Shown: positions 19,954 through 29,395, numbered from the stretch's first letter. The stretch is 64,000 nt of DNA from QWHO01 sp021404945 (GCA_963169765.1 CAUJEN010000010.1:1-64000), one strand, 5' to 3'. Notes: a model not told the origin generated them from the sequence alone. Translations and numbers: made by a program.

Positions 19954-19998
19954 GCCGGGCGAGTGCCCGGCGAGGTCAGGGCGGAGGATTCCGCCCTG
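19954..19998. other. Two adjacent perfect hairpins after the monooxygenase gene
   Basis: GCCGGGC-GAGT-GCCCGGC (19954-19971) and CAGGGCGGA-GGAT-TCCGCCCTG (19977-19998). Both stems are perfect with four-base loops. No T run follows, so this is at best a non-canonical terminator or a structured intergenic element before the glycan cluster. Confidence 0.45.
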
Positions 19999-20029
19999 CG
20001 GCGTTTAAGCTGGCCGCGCCATCGGGGGT

Positions 20030-20827
20030 ATGTTACTGCTCGCTTGCAGCTCTGCAGGTGCCCGCGTGAAATCTCCCGGGCAGCCGGAGCGGTATGTGAA
20101 CCAACCCAGCATATCCGTCGTTCTTCCCGCCTTCAATGAAGAGGCCGTCATCGGGACCACGATCCTGGCCGCGGTCGACTTTTTGCAGTCCATTACCTCC
20201 AACTACGAGGTAATCGTCGTCAGTGATGGAAGCCGCGACAGGACGCGAGCCATCGTGGAGGAGCTGAGCAAGGTCAACCCCCTGGTTCGCTCCGTTCCCC
20301 ACGAGCGCAACCGGGGCTATGGAGCGGCCCTCAGGACCGGGTTCGAGGCCGCCTCCCGAGAGCTGGTCTTTCTCACCGATGGCGACAAGCAATTCGATGT
20401 CCGCGAGCTCGCCCACTTCCTCCCGCTGATCGAGAGGGCCGACTTCGTCGTTGGATTTCGCGACCCGCGCCGGGATGGCCCCGGGCGGCTGCTGTTCAGC
20501 TGGGGATGGAACTGGTTGGTGAACACGCTCTTTGGTTACACGGCACGAGACATCAACTGTGCCTTCAAGCTTTTTCGCCGTTCCGTGTTGGACCGTATTC
20601 AGGTGCGAGCCACAGGGGCCGTGATCAGCGCCGAGCTGCTGATCAAGGCCCGCATTCTCGGCTATCGCATCGTGGAGCACCGCGCCAGCCATTTTCCCCG
20701 GCAGGCCGGACGCTCCACGGGGGGCAGGTTGGACGTCATCGCAAAGGCTTTCCGCGAGCTCATCTGGCTGCGCCTCCACCTGCACGAGGAGCTTGCTCGG
20801 ACCCAAGCCGGTCCCCGAGCCCCATGA
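20030..20827 (+). CDS. Family 2 glycosyltransferase (dolichol/polyprenyl-phosphate sugar synthase-like)
   Basis: Up to 265 residues. The GT-A fold is evident: SVVLPAFNEEAVIG, EVIVVSDGSRDRT (nucleotide-sugar Asp), ERNRGYGAALRTG and the metal-binding FLTDGDKQFD, followed by ADFVVGFRDPRRDGP as in DPM1/polyprenyl-P-glycosyltransferases. It lacks the TM tail of ArnC/GtrB. It likely makes a polyprenyl-phosphate-linked sugar, the donor used by GT-C enzymes, and the next gene is a GT-C-like protein overlapping it by ATGA. The true start may be a GTG at 20066 or 20096, because residues 1-25 are atypical. Confidence 0.88.
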   Translation: MLLLACSSAGARVKSPGQPERYVNQPSISVVLPAFNEEAVIGTTILAAVDFLQSITSNYEVIVVSDGSRDRTRAIVEELSKVNPLVRSVPHERNRGYGAALRTGFEAASRELVFLTDGDKQFDVRELAHFLPLIERADFVVGFRDPRRDGPGRLLFSWGWNWLVNTLFGYTARDINCAFKLFRRSVLDRIQVRATGAVISAELLIKARILGYRIVEHRASHFPRQAGRSTGGRLDVIAKAFRELIWLRLHLHEELARTQAGPRAP

Positions 20828-22251
20828 GCGAGGGGGCCCCCGTCGGTCCCACCAGGGCGCTGAGCACAGGGGACTTTCTGCTTCCCCTGGCTCTGGCCCT
20901 GACCGCCTTCTTCCTCCAGGTGTCCAGCCTGTCCCGAGCCGTGGTCTTCTCGGATGAGGGGGCCTTTGCCGAGGCGGGGAGGCTTGCCCTGGCAGGTCAC
21001 GTGCCCCACGTCGACTTCCCCTGGTACCACATGCCTGGCCTTCCCCTGCTCATCGAGGTGGGCAGACAGCTCTGGGGGTCACTGCAGGGTCCCCGGACGC
21101 TCTACCTGGCACTCAACTGTCTGGCGGTGCTGCCGCTGTCCCTGGCTCTTAGCCGTCTCGGTTTCAGCCGGACGGCAGCCCTGATGGGTAGCTTCTTCTA
21201 CCTGGCCTTCTTCGAGATGGTCCACCAGGACTTCCGATTTTTTGCCGTGAGACAGGCGGCAAATGCCCTGGTAATCGGCTTTCTGCTGGTGTCCACGCTC
21301 CCCCCTTCAAAACGCGCCCTGGCTGGCCAGTCAGCTCTGGCCATCCTGGCGGCGGCCATCTTCCTGCCAACCCTGCTGAACCTGGGTCTGGTGGCCCTGG
21401 CCTCGGTCCTGGCAGAGCGGGACCCCGCGCTGCGTTACGGCCGGGCTGCAGGATACGTAAGAGTTTTCGCGCTGGCGACCGGATCTCTCGGGGTCTGGTT
21501 CCTGCTCGTGCCACAGGGATTCCAACAAGTCGTGGTAGGACAACTCCAACGCGCACCCATCGGGCTCCTGGAGCGGTGGCATTCCCTGAGCGGCGCGACG
21601 GAAGACCGTTTCCTCTACGCTGCAGCCATGCTCTCGCTCGTCATCGGCCTTTTTCAGCTTCCCCGCGTGCGGCCCTATTCATGGGCGATGCTCGCCCTGG
21701 CCCTGGCCAGTGTGAGCACGAGCGCAAGCTACTATCGCCACTATCCTGCTCTGGCGGGACCCGCCCTGGCCTTCGGAATGGCCTCCCTGGTAGCCGTGGT
21801 GGAAGGCCTGGCCTGGCGCTGGAGTCGTCGTCCCGGGCTGCTGCTGGCCGGGGTCTGTTTGCTTCTGGCAACGGTGCAACTGGCTCTGGTGGGTCCACGC
21901 CTGCGCGTGTTGTGGTTCGAGGACGCTAATCCGGAGTTTTCCAGGATGGTGGAGGAGATCAAGCACGCCCCCGAGCCCCTCTTGACCTTCCAGCCCCTCT
22001 TCGCCGTGGAGGCCGACGTGGCAACTTTGCCGGAGCTCTCGTCCTTCGCCCTGCGGTCCCCAGCCGCTCGCGCCGAGCGCAACTTTTTCGAATCACTGCC
22101 CTCGCGCGCAGGCAGTCTTCTTTTAGAGCCCCGGGCACTGCACTACCTGCCGCCGGACCTGGTGAGGGGCTGGCGCAGTCGCTACAGAATACGCTTTGAA
22201 AACCGCGCGGGAGCCCTGCTCGTCACCGACCCCGCCGGGGCCAGGCGATAG
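20824..22251 (+). CDS. GT-C fold membrane glycosyltransferase-like protein (GT39/ArnT-like)
   Basis: 475 residues; the ATG overlaps the GT2 stop (ATGA). There are about ten hydrophobic segments. The first periplasmic loop has VVFSDEGAFAEAGRLALAG followed by HVPHVDFPWYHMPGLP, the acidic-pair pattern of PMT/ArnT-type GT-C enzymes that take sugar from polyprenyl phosphate. A ~100-residue soluble C-terminal part follows. With the GT2 upstream it forms a plausible donor-synthase/transferase pair acting on the outer face of the inner membrane. Confidence 0.75.
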   Translation: MSEGAPVGPTRALSTGDFLLPLALALTAFFLQVSSLSRAVVFSDEGAFAEAGRLALAGHVPHVDFPWYHMPGLPLLIEVGRQLWGSLQGPRTLYLALNCLAVLPLSLALSRLGFSRTAALMGSFFYLAFFEMVHQDFRFFAVRQAANALVIGFLLVSTLPPSKRALAGQSALAILAAAIFLPTLLNLGLVALASVLAERDPALRYGRAAGYVRVFALATGSLGVWFLLVPQGFQQVVVGQLQRAPIGLLERWHSLSGATEDRFLYAAAMLSLVIGLFQLPRVRPYSWAMLALALASVSTSASYYRHYPALAGPALAFGMASLVAVVEGLAWRWSRRPGLLLAGVCLLLATVQLALVGPRLRVLWFEDANPEFSRMVEEIKHAPEPLLTFQPLFAVEADVATLPELSSFALRSPAARAERNFFESLPSRAGSLLLEPRALHYLPPDLVRGWRSRYRIRFENRAGALLVTDPAGARR

Positions 22252-22513
22252 CCCGATCCAGCCTCGCACCAACCGGCCAATCCGATCGAGCAGCCGGTGG
22301 CCCGTCCTCGAGGAGGGGGACCCGGCTCCCGCGAGAAGGTCGTGGCATGCATACCGGACCCGGGCGGTCGGGGTTCCCGGCGCGATCAGGCGGGGGTCGT
22401 AACAGGACCGTCGGCAAGCCCCCCCGGTTCCCTCGCCTGGATGGGGCTCCAATTTCTCTCGGGCCCCTCATTGCTGCCAGTCCCCAACACCTGTTGCTGG
22501 TGAGCGTGCCGCC

Positions 22514-24124
22514 ATGAGGGTGCCCTGGTGGACCCTGGTCATTTTGGCGGCCACCTGGCTTTGCTGGCCTCTCTTGACCCGCTCGAACCTCCCCAGAGCC
22601 TCCGACCTCTCCTATCATGCGCAATACACGCGAGGATTCGCAGAGGGCTGGGCCCAGGGCCGAATCTACCCGCGCTGGGTGGGCGACTCGAATCGAGGCT
22701 ACGGCGCGCCCGTCTTCGTGATCTATGGCCCGGTCGCGCCGGCGGCCGCCGCCCTGGCCGGCAACGGGGATCTCATCCGAGGGTTGAGGAGAGTGGCTGT
22801 CGTCGGGTCCGCTCTGGCGGGACTGGCCTTCTTTCTGGCCGCCCGAGCCCTGGGCTCCGACCGGGGGGCGGCTGTGGGGGCCGCCTTCTACGTGCTCTTC
22901 CCCTACCACGCCCTGGATCTCTACGACCGGTTCGCCCTGGCCGAGCTGCTGGCCTTTGTCTGGCTGGCGCCCCTCTTCGCATCGGTGTGCCTCCTGGCCA
23001 GGGGTCCGCACCGCGGTGCCCGGGCCGTTCTGGTGGCCTGCCTCGCAGGCCTGGTGATGACCCACGTCATGACTGCCTACATGGTCGGCCTGACGCTGAT
23101 TCCCTATGCCGTCTGGGCGGTGCGCGGGCACTGGCGCAGGCTGATCCCCATGGCCGGGGCCATGGGAGCAGCGGCCCTGCTCTGCTCGGTCTACCTGCTG
23201 CCCCTTCTGGTGGAAAGGAAGGAGCTTCACCTGGACTGGTTCCAGGAGGACCATTACCAGTATGCCCGGAGCTTCGTCGACCGAGACCCCCGGTCGGTCG
23301 GTCTGCAAGACGACCCTACCCGGCCCTGGTGCGTCCGGGCGGCAGCCACCACGGCTCTGGTGGCGCTGGCCGGGCTCCTTGTGCTCGGTCTAAAGCTGGA
23401 CGGACCTGACCGCGAAGGGCGCCGCTGCGAAGGTTTTGCCCAGGCTGGCCTGTCCTTTTGGGCCTTGTTTCTCCAGACGTCCTGGTCAGCACCCCTGTGG
23501 GCCGCCCTGCCGGGGTTGGCCGAGGTCCAGTTCCCCTGGCGCTTCGGCCTGCTGCAGTCCCTCTCCACGGCCTTTCTGGTCGCCTGTGTCACGGGAGGGC
23601 GCTCGCGCTTGGCCCTGGCCATCGTGGGCCTGGCGGCCCTGCCGGCGCTGGCGGTCTCGGCCCGGGTCACGGAGGCTCGGAGCTGGACCGCTGACGCAAC
23701 CCTGGCGAACACTCCGGCCTGGCGCTACCGCGCGGTACAGGAGTATATCCCCCGGGGAGTGCTGGGCTGGCGGGAATGGCACCAGCGCTCGATACCAGGG
23801 CAGCGAGCCTCTCTGGCGCTCCCGGGCCAGGTGGAGGAGCGTTTCTGGTCGAGCCACGTGCGCCGTCTGCGGGTGGTCACGCAGCAGCCCAACCAACTCA
23901 ACCTGGCCCTCTTCTTCTACCCGGGCTGGACGGCCCGGGTAGACGGAACGCCGGTTGCAGTGGGTGCGACGCCCGGCGACCAGACGATGCTGCTCGACGT
24001 TCCTCCGGGAGATCACCAGGTCGAAGTGTCCTTCGAAACCACCCGGGAACGGCGTCTTGGCCTTTGGGTCAGCCTGATCACATTGCTGGCTCTGGGCGCA
24101 GGCTTCTTGAGGCGCACGTCTTGA
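22514..24124 (+). CDS. Multi-TM membrane protein, 6-pyruvoyl-tetrahydropterin-synthase-related family (PF10131-like)
   Basis: 536 residues. The opening SDLSYHAQYTRGFAEGWAQG...YPRWVGDSNRGYG matches the N-terminal loop of the PF10131 membrane proteins, which are GT-C-like despite their misleading name. Ten or more TM segments follow. The soluble end has FFYPGWTARVDGTPVAVG and VPPGDHQVEVSFE, the small beta domain seen in YfhO-type proteins, and a last TM helix. It probably modifies envelope glycan or lipid. It starts 262 bp after the previous gene. Confidence 0.75.
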   Translation: MRVPWWTLVILAATWLCWPLLTRSNLPRASDLSYHAQYTRGFAEGWAQGRIYPRWVGDSNRGYGAPVFVIYGPVAPAAAALAGNGDLIRGLRRVAVVGSALAGLAFFLAARALGSDRGAAVGAAFYVLFPYHALDLYDRFALAELLAFVWLAPLFASVCLLARGPHRGARAVLVACLAGLVMTHVMTAYMVGLTLIPYAVWAVRGHWRRLIPMAGAMGAAALLCSVYLLPLLVERKELHLDWFQEDHYQYARSFVDRDPRSVGLQDDPTRPWCVRAAATTALVALAGLLVLGLKLDGPDREGRRCEGFAQAGLSFWALFLQTSWSAPLWAALPGLAEVQFPWRFGLLQSLSTAFLVACVTGGRSRLALAIVGLAALPALAVSARVTEARSWTADATLANTPAWRYRAVQEYIPRGVLGWREWHQRSIPGQRASLALPGQVEERFWSSHVRRLRVVTQQPNQLNLALFFYPGWTARVDGTPVAVGATPGDQTMLLDVPPGDHQVEVSFETTRERRLGLWVSLITLLALGAGFLRRTS

Positions 24125-24233
24125 GGCTCCGGCGCTCCGAGGCCCGGATCCAGGCGGCTCTCAGGGCGGTGAAGGGCCCGTCGCGCTCGGCTGGTCGCCC
24201 CTGCAAGTCCACCTGGCGGCGAGCGCTCGAAGC

Positions 24234-25832
24234 GTGAGGGCATTCTTGCTGGAAATCTCCCGGTGGTCTCGGAGAGTGCCTCCGCCACCACAAGATATTG
24301 CAGGCGGCGGGACATCCAGCACAAGCTCCTGGGCGTCGCGCAGCCGGAAGGCATTCCCGGCGGGGCTGCTGGGGGCTCTGCTCCTGGTTTCCTACGCCTG
24401 GTTCTACCAGGGAGGAGGATGGAACCAGAACTCGCGGCTCGATCTCGTCTGGGCCCTGGTAGAGCGAGGGAGCCCGCAGATCGACGCATATGTCTCCAAC
24501 ACGGGGGACTATGCTCTGCGGGAAGGCCACTACTACTCAGACAAAGCTCCGGGCGCGGCTCTTGTGGCGGTGCCCGCGGTGGCGGCTTTGCGAGCTGCGG
24601 GGGTGGAGGATCGAGTCCGCCAGTCCTATGTGGCCACCCTGGTGGCCGCCTCTCTGCCCACCGCTGCGGCGGCCGTCCTGCTCTACCAGCTCCTGCTCCA
24701 GCTCGGAGCCAGCCGCAGCTCCGCCACCCTGGCGGCCCTGGCCTTCGGCCTCGGAACGCCGGCGTGGTCCTACGCCACGATGCTCTTCGGCCACGCCCTG
24801 GCAGCCTTCTGCCTGACCGCGGCCCTGGCCGGAGGGGTGGCCCTGGGCAGGAACGGTCCGACCTGGCGCAGCGTTCTCCTCGGTCTGGCCGTAGGCCTGT
24901 CGGCGGGCGGGGCCGTCGCGGCCGAATACCCCACGGCCCCCGCGGCAGTTTTGCTGGTGCTGCTGGCTCTGGCCCGGGCGGGGCAGGGGCGAGCTCTGCT
25001 GGCCGCGGCATCGATGCTCGTGGGAGCGGCCATGGTGGTCGGCCCCCTGGGCCTCTATCACCGGGCGGCCTTCGGGGCAGCGTTGCAGACAGGCTACTCG
25101 TTCCAGGCCGGATTTCCGGCTCTGCAGCAGGGGTTTCTGGGAATCACCCGACCCGACCTGGGGGTGCTGGGCCACCTGCTGGTCCACCCTTACCGTGGCC
25201 TGATCCCGGCCTCGCCTGTCCTCTTGCCGGCCCTGCTGGGACTTGCCCTGGGAATCCGCTCGAAGCCCACCCGGGGAATCTGCCTCACCGGTTGGGGAGT
25301 GTTTCTCTGCTTGCTCTTGATCAATGCCTCCTACGCTTACTGGCATGGAGGCTGGGCCTATGGTCCGCGACACCTGGTGCCGGCTTTCCCTCTTCTCTGT
25401 CTGGGACTGGGGCTGCTCTACGAGCGCGCCGGCGGAGCGATCCGGTCCGGCCTGGTCAGCCTGGCCCTCCTTTCGACGGTCATCAATCTGGTGGCCGTGT
25501 CCACCAACCCGATGCCCGCTCAGGTCGGGCCGGGCCTGGCGGAAAGGGCTCCAGCCCTGTATGCAAGTCTGCGCAGCCCCTGGCCTGGCTACCTCTGGCC
25601 TGCTTTTCGGCAGGGAGATCTGGCCATGAATCGTGAGACGGTGCTGGATCGGGGCAGTCCCCTGGTGCCTCGATCGGGAGACTCCCGGCCCCGGGCTGCC
25701 TGGAACCTGGGTCAGGTCCTCGGGCTGCGGGGCCTGGCCAGCCTCGCTCCCCTTCTCGGGCTCTGGGCAATCGTGGCCGGGGTCTGGCTTGGCTGGGAGA
25801 AAAGACTGGCCTCCAGGAGCGACCTGTCCTGA
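24234..25832 (+). CDS. Multi-TM GT-C-like membrane protein
   Basis: 532 residues from the GTG at 24234, though the true start is uncertain. About residues 18-50 are encoded by a degenerate family-1 repeat (24285-24390), so the original start may have been lost or replaced. From FPAGLLGALLLVSYAWFYQG onward it is a normal polytopic protein with a periplasmic loop YALREGHYYSDKAPGAALVAV, which resembles the acidic first loop of GT39/GT83 proteins, and AYWHGGWAYGPRHLVPAFP later. It most likely transfers a lipid-linked sugar. Confidence 0.7.
   Translation: MRAFLLEISRWSRRVPPPPQDIAGGGTSSTSSWASRSRKAFPAGLLGALLLVSYAWFYQGGGWNQNSRLDLVWALVERGSPQIDAYVSNTGDYALREGHYYSDKAPGAALVAVPAVAALRAAGVEDRVRQSYVATLVAASLPTAAAAVLLYQLLLQLGASRSSATLAALAFGLGTPAWSYATMLFGHALAAFCLTAALAGGVALGRNGPTWRSVLLGLAVGLSAGGAVAAEYPTAPAAVLLVLLALARAGQGRALLAAASMLVGAAMVVGPLGLYHRAAFGAALQTGYSFQAGFPALQQGFLGITRPDLGVLGHLLVHPYRGLIPASPVLLPALLGLALGIRSKPTRGICLTGWGVFLCLLLINASYAYWHGGWAYGPRHLVPAFPLLCLGLGLLYERAGGAIRSGLVSLALLSTVINLVAVSTNPMPAQVGPGLAERAPALYASLRSPWPGYLWPAFRQGDLAMNRETVLDRGSPLVPRSGDSRPRAAWNLGQVLGLRGLASLAPLLGLWAIVAGVWLGWEKRLASRSDLS
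24285..24390 (+). repeat. Degenerate family-1 element inside the 5' end of a gene
   Basis: The stretch CTCCGCCACCACAAGAT...CAGCACAA...GGGCGTCGCGCAGCCGGA follows the order of the reverse complement of 58203-58315. The left part of hairpin 1 is missing and the hairpin 2 arms are eroded. It is read in frame as part of the membrane protein at 24234. Confidence 0.75.
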
Positions 25833-25904
25833 CATACGCCCGACAGACTTGAGAGGGGAAATGCGCCTCGCTTAGAGAACTCTGGCTACCACCAGGGAGG
25901 GCAC

Positions 25905-27473
25905 ATGATGGACCGAAGGCTGGGGTTGGCAGGCCTGATCATCGGGGTCTTGATGCTTTTTTGGGGATGCGGCGGGGAACGAATCTTGAGCCCCACGGGT
26001 CCCGGCGACGGCGGGGGGGCAGGAGTGGGGTCGGCTCTGCTCCGAGTGACCTATGCAGCCGCGGCGCCGCGTGCAGACGAGAAAACCCCCAGGCAGGCTC
26101 GCGGGGAAGGCATTCCCGCAGACACGGCCGAGCTTCTCGTCCGGGCTTTTCACCAGGACGGGGCTCTTCTCGAGACCACCAGCGTGCGCCGGGCCCCTGG
26201 ACAGACGAGCCAGGAGATCGTCCTCGACGGCCTGCGGGTCGGTGAAGTGCTCTTTCTCGTGACCGCCCTGGACGGCCGGGGTGGACGCCTGGCCTACTCG
26301 CTCGAATCCGGCACCATCCTCAACGGCCTGCAGGCCTCGATCACCGTGGACGAAACCGTTGACCTCCTGGGCGTGCGGGTGGAGCCCTCCAATTTCCAGC
26401 TCCAGCTGGGCCCGGGCCCGAACGACCCGAACCAACCCCCCAGCTCGCTTCAGACTCGCCATCTGGCCGATTTCGAGAACCATCCTCCGCTCGATGTCAC
26501 CTTCGGCTCGAGTTGGACGTCCCTGGCCCCGACAGTCGTTTCTGTGGACGATGGAACGCTCAAGGGTCTGGTCACGCCCCTCAACCCGGGAACGGGCACC
26601 CTTCAGGCCGACTTTGACGGCCGGGTGGGAACCGCGCAATTTGAGGTGCTCATCGGAACGCTCGATCCCAACACCCCGGGTATCCCCGAGCCACCGGACC
26701 CCAACGACGCACCTCCGGAGCCCATCGGTCCGTCGGACCCCAATACCCCCGTGGTGCTCGGGCCGGATCTCACCTTCGAGCCGGGCTCGCTCCAGCTCTT
26801 CCCTCCCTCGCCCCCGGCCGGACACGGGTTCGACGTCCAGGCCATGGTGCGCAATCTTGGCACGCAACCGTCTCCTGAGGCCTTCGTCTTTTTCGTCGTG
26901 GACGGACTGGTGACCGGCACCGCTCAGCTTCCGGGCGTGCCGGCCGGGGACCAGCGTCTGGTGCAGTTCCCGAATGTGACTCCCCAGACGCCGGCGGTGT
27001 TCCCGTCCGTGCTGATCCTCGACCCGGGAAACACGGTCGTGGAGGCCGACGAAACCAACAACGAGATCTCTATTTCCCTGCCAGTACAGCCGCCGGACCC
27101 CAACGAGCCGACCCCCCTGGGCCCGGATCTCTCGGCGCGGTTTGGCTCGGTGCAGTATACTCCGGTCTCGCCCGAGACAAACGGCCTGTTCGACGCCACG
27201 GCTCTCATCCAGAACTCCGGCAACCAGCCGGCCGGTGGGTTCAGCCTCTCGGTCTTTATCAACGGCCAGCCGATCGGAACCACCACGGTTTCCAGTCTGG
27301 CAGCGGGCACCCAGCAGCTCTTTGCCTTCCCCTGCCAGGCTCCCGACACGCCCGGGATCTACACGCTCTGCTTCGCCGTGGACTCTGGTGGCAACGTCAC
27401 GGAGCTGCAGGAAAGCAATAACCTCTTCTTCAGCCCACTCACCGTCGTGGTCGCCGACCCGAACTCCCCCTGA
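25905..27473 (+). CDS. Lipoprotein with two CARDB domains
   Basis: 522 residues. The N-terminus ends in LFWGCGG, a lipobox with Cys near 22, so it is surface or periplasmic and lipid-anchored. A mixed N-terminal half (bacterial-Ig-like, 45-250) is followed by two CARDB domains (about 285-400 and 410-520), each with GPDL..., NLGTQPSPEAF or NSGNQPAGGFSL, and the typical VVEADETNNEISI / VTELQESNNLFFS end. Pro-rich DPNxP linkers separate the domains. CARDB modules act in adhesion or in positioning partner proteins. GGGAGG precedes the ATG; 25908 is an equally good start. Confidence 0.85.
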   Translation: MMDRRLGLAGLIIGVLMLFWGCGGERILSPTGPGDGGGAGVGSALLRVTYAAAAPRADEKTPRQARGEGIPADTAELLVRAFHQDGALLETTSVRRAPGQTSQEIVLDGLRVGEVLFLVTALDGRGGRLAYSLESGTILNGLQASITVDETVDLLGVRVEPSNFQLQLGPGPNDPNQPPSSLQTRHLADFENHPPLDVTFGSSWTSLAPTVVSVDDGTLKGLVTPLNPGTGTLQADFDGRVGTAQFEVLIGTLDPNTPGIPEPPDPNDAPPEPIGPSDPNTPVVLGPDLTFEPGSLQLFPPSPPAGHGFDVQAMVRNLGTQPSPEAFVFFVVDGLVTGTAQLPGVPAGDQRLVQFPNVTPQTPAVFPSVLILDPGNTVVEADETNNEISISLPVQPPDPNEPTPLGPDLSARFGSVQYTPVSPETNGLFDATALIQNSGNQPAGGFSLSVFINGQPIGTTTVSSLAAGTQQLFAFPCQAPDTPGIYTLCFAVDSGGNVTELQESNNLFFSPLTVVVADPNSP

Positions 27474-27479
27474 GGGGAA

Positions 27480-29156
27480 GTGGCGCCATCACGCCACCGC
27501 GCCTTGATGTGGTATCTGGCCGTGCTCCTGGCAGGCTGGGGGGCCGGCTACACGATGATGCGGGGCTCGGACCTCTACTATCACCTGGCGGGAGGGCGCT
27601 GGATACTGGCCCACGGCGCGGTGCCCCGGGCGGACCCCTGGTCCTTCGCCCGGCCGGGGCAACCGTGGGTAAACCACGAATGGCTCTCCTGCGTAAGCTT
27701 TGCCGTCTGGGAGCGGACCTTTGGTCTGCCCAGCCTGGTTTACTGGAAGTGGGCCATCCTGGCCCTCACGTTCGTTCTCTTGTTCCGGGTCTTGATGCGG
27801 CTGACGGCCTCACCCGAAGCCAGCTTTCTCGCTGTCCTCCTGGGTGCCGCCCTGGCGGCCCCCTTCCTGGATATCCGACCCCACCTCTACACCCTGTTGG
27901 CCTTCGCGCTCATGCTCAATCTGACCCTGGCCCGAAAGACGCCCTCGCCCTGGCTCCCCGCCCTCTTTCTGGTCTGGAGCAACCTGCACGCAGGATTTGC
28001 CTTCGGCCTGGTCGCGTTGCCCCTGTTGCTAGCCCCCGGTTGGCTGGCCGGGGGAGCGCGGCGCCGCCGATCCCTGCTGCTGGGAGCCGCCTCGGTAGCA
28101 GCCTGCCTGATGAATCCTTATGGTTGGGAGATCCTGAGGGCTCCATTCCTCTACGGGTTCACCGACTCTCCCTTCCGGACCATCGCCGAGTGGCATCCTC
28201 CCTTCCGGCCGGGAGGCATCCGGTCGCCCCTCTATCCCTGGGTGCTGGGTCTGCTGGGTGCCTGCGCAGCGGCCTGGATCCTGCGCCCCGACTGGCGCGG
28301 AGAGAAAGGGCCGTGGTTGGTATTGCTGGTGATCCTGGTGGTGAGCATGTCGCTGCGCAGCCGCCGCTTCATCGCTCTGCTGGGGCTGGCCCAGGCCCTC
28401 CTGGTAGCCCCGGTCCTGGCCGGTCTCCTGGCCACCATCCGCCCCCGCCCGCTTCTTCTCCGGGCAGCCCCGGCGGTCGCCCTGCTCGCAGCCGTGCTCT
28501 GGCTGGCGCCCTTTCCCAGGTCTTCGGCTGCCTTTGGCGTTCTCACCGCCGAGTGGACCTTTCCCGTCGATACCTGCGACTTCCTGGTGACCAACCGACT
28601 CCAGGGGAGGGTCTTCTGCTACTATAACTGGGGCGGCTACCTGTTGCACCGCGCCGGCGACGACCTGCAGGTGTTCATCGACGGTCGAGCCGACACCGTC
28701 TATGACCCCCGCACCTTTCTCGACTACCTGGAGGTGCTGCGACTCGCACCCGGCTGGATTGAGAAGGTGGAGGCCTCGGGAGCCGACTTCTTTCTCTGGC
28801 CCCTGGGAGAACGCCAACCCGGGGCTCTGCTGGCGACCGGGCGTTGGGTCGAGATCTACAGCGATGCAGCCTCGGTGCTCCTGGCCCGAGCCGGTCGCGT
28901 ACCTCCGCAGCTGCACCCTCCGCCGGACTCACCCTTCCACCGCCTGACCCGGGGATTGCAGGCGCGCAAGCGGGGCGAGATGGTCCAGGCCGAGGAGCTG
29001 CTGCTTCTGGCTCTCAAGGAGCGCCCCGACCTGCTCAGCGCTTACTGGCAGCTGTCAGCCGTCCAGCAGGCGCTCGGACATCCGGAGGATGCGCGCCGAA
29101 CCCTGGAACGACTGGCCGCCCAGCACCCGAGCCTGGGTCCATCCCGGCGTCGCTAA
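27480..29156 (+). CDS. Multi-TM membrane protein with C-terminal TPR-like repeats
   Basis: 558 residues from the GTG at 27480 (ATG at 27507 is an alternative). The first loop is MMRGSDLYYHLAGGRWILA...VPRADPWSFARPGQPWVNHEWLS, a pattern common in uncharacterised GT-C-like bacterial proteins, followed by ten or so TM segments. A soluble part has VDTCDFLVTNRLQGRVFCYYNWGGYLL and then two TPR-like units (about 490-550, KRGEMVQAEELLLLALKERPD and YWQLSAVQQALGHPEDA). It closes the envelope cluster and its stop codon is the first TAA of a family-2 repeat. Confidence 0.7.
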   Translation: MAPSRHRALMWYLAVLLAGWGAGYTMMRGSDLYYHLAGGRWILAHGAVPRADPWSFARPGQPWVNHEWLSCVSFAVWERTFGLPSLVYWKWAILALTFVLLFRVLMRLTASPEASFLAVLLGAALAAPFLDIRPHLYTLLAFALMLNLTLARKTPSPWLPALFLVWSNLHAGFAFGLVALPLLLAPGWLAGGARRRRSLLLGAASVAACLMNPYGWEILRAPFLYGFTDSPFRTIAEWHPPFRPGGIRSPLYPWVLGLLGACAAAWILRPDWRGEKGPWLVLLVILVVSMSLRSRRFIALLGLAQALLVAPVLAGLLATIRPRPLLLRAAPAVALLAAVLWLAPFPRSSAAFGVLTAEWTFPVDTCDFLVTNRLQGRVFCYYNWGGYLLHRAGDDLQVFIDGRADTVYDPRTFLDYLEVLRLAPGWIEKVEASGADFFLWPLGERQPGALLATGRWVEIYSDAASVLLARAGRVPPQLHPPPDSPFHRLTRGLQARKRGEMVQAEELLLLALKERPDLLSAYWQLSAVQQALGHPEDARRTLERLAAQHPSLGPSRRR

Positions 29157-29257
29157 AGTGCAAGGCCTCTGGTCTTGCACTTTGCAACGCGCTGGAACGC
29201 AGTTCCGGCGCGTTCGTTAGATTGTGCCAATGTGCAAGACCAAAGTGCGAGCGCATT
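29156..29257 (+). repeat. Family-2 structured element, copy A
   Basis: A ~102-bp element that begins at the stop codon of the preceding gene. Hairpin AAGTGCAAG...CTTGCACTT (29156-29182); hairpin AACGCGC...GCGCGTT with inner GGAAC-GCA-GTTCC (29186-29214); then GTGCAAGACCA, which is also complementary to TGGTCTTGCAC of the first hairpin, allowing an alternative fold. It is about 75-80% identical to 50595-50699 by eye. A family-1 element follows directly. Confidence 0.8.
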
Positions 29258-29365
29258 AGAAGTCCGGCCGAAAACCCCATGGGGTGGCGGCCGGACTTCC
29301 AGCACAATATGTTGGGCATCGCGCAGCCGGAGGACTGCGTCAAGGGGGTTTCCAGCTGCGCTCCT
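29257..29365 (+). repeat. Family-1 palindromic element, both hairpins
   Basis: Hairpin 1 is GAAGTCCGGCCG (29259-29270) with CGGCCGGACTTC (29288-29299), with a shorter centre than other copies. A spacer AGCACAATATGTTGGGC leads to hairpin 2 (29321-29361), GCGCAGCCGGA with TTTCCAGCTGCGC, which has one mismatch. This copy is in the orientation opposite to 58203-58344. Confidence 0.8.
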
Positions 29366-29395
29366 GGGAGGAGCGCGGCCGAAAACCCTGAGCGC

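Noticed and set aside
22252..22513. Possible small gene between the two membrane glycosyltransferase genes
   Set aside because: Short frames exist on both strands, but none has a start context or recognisable product.
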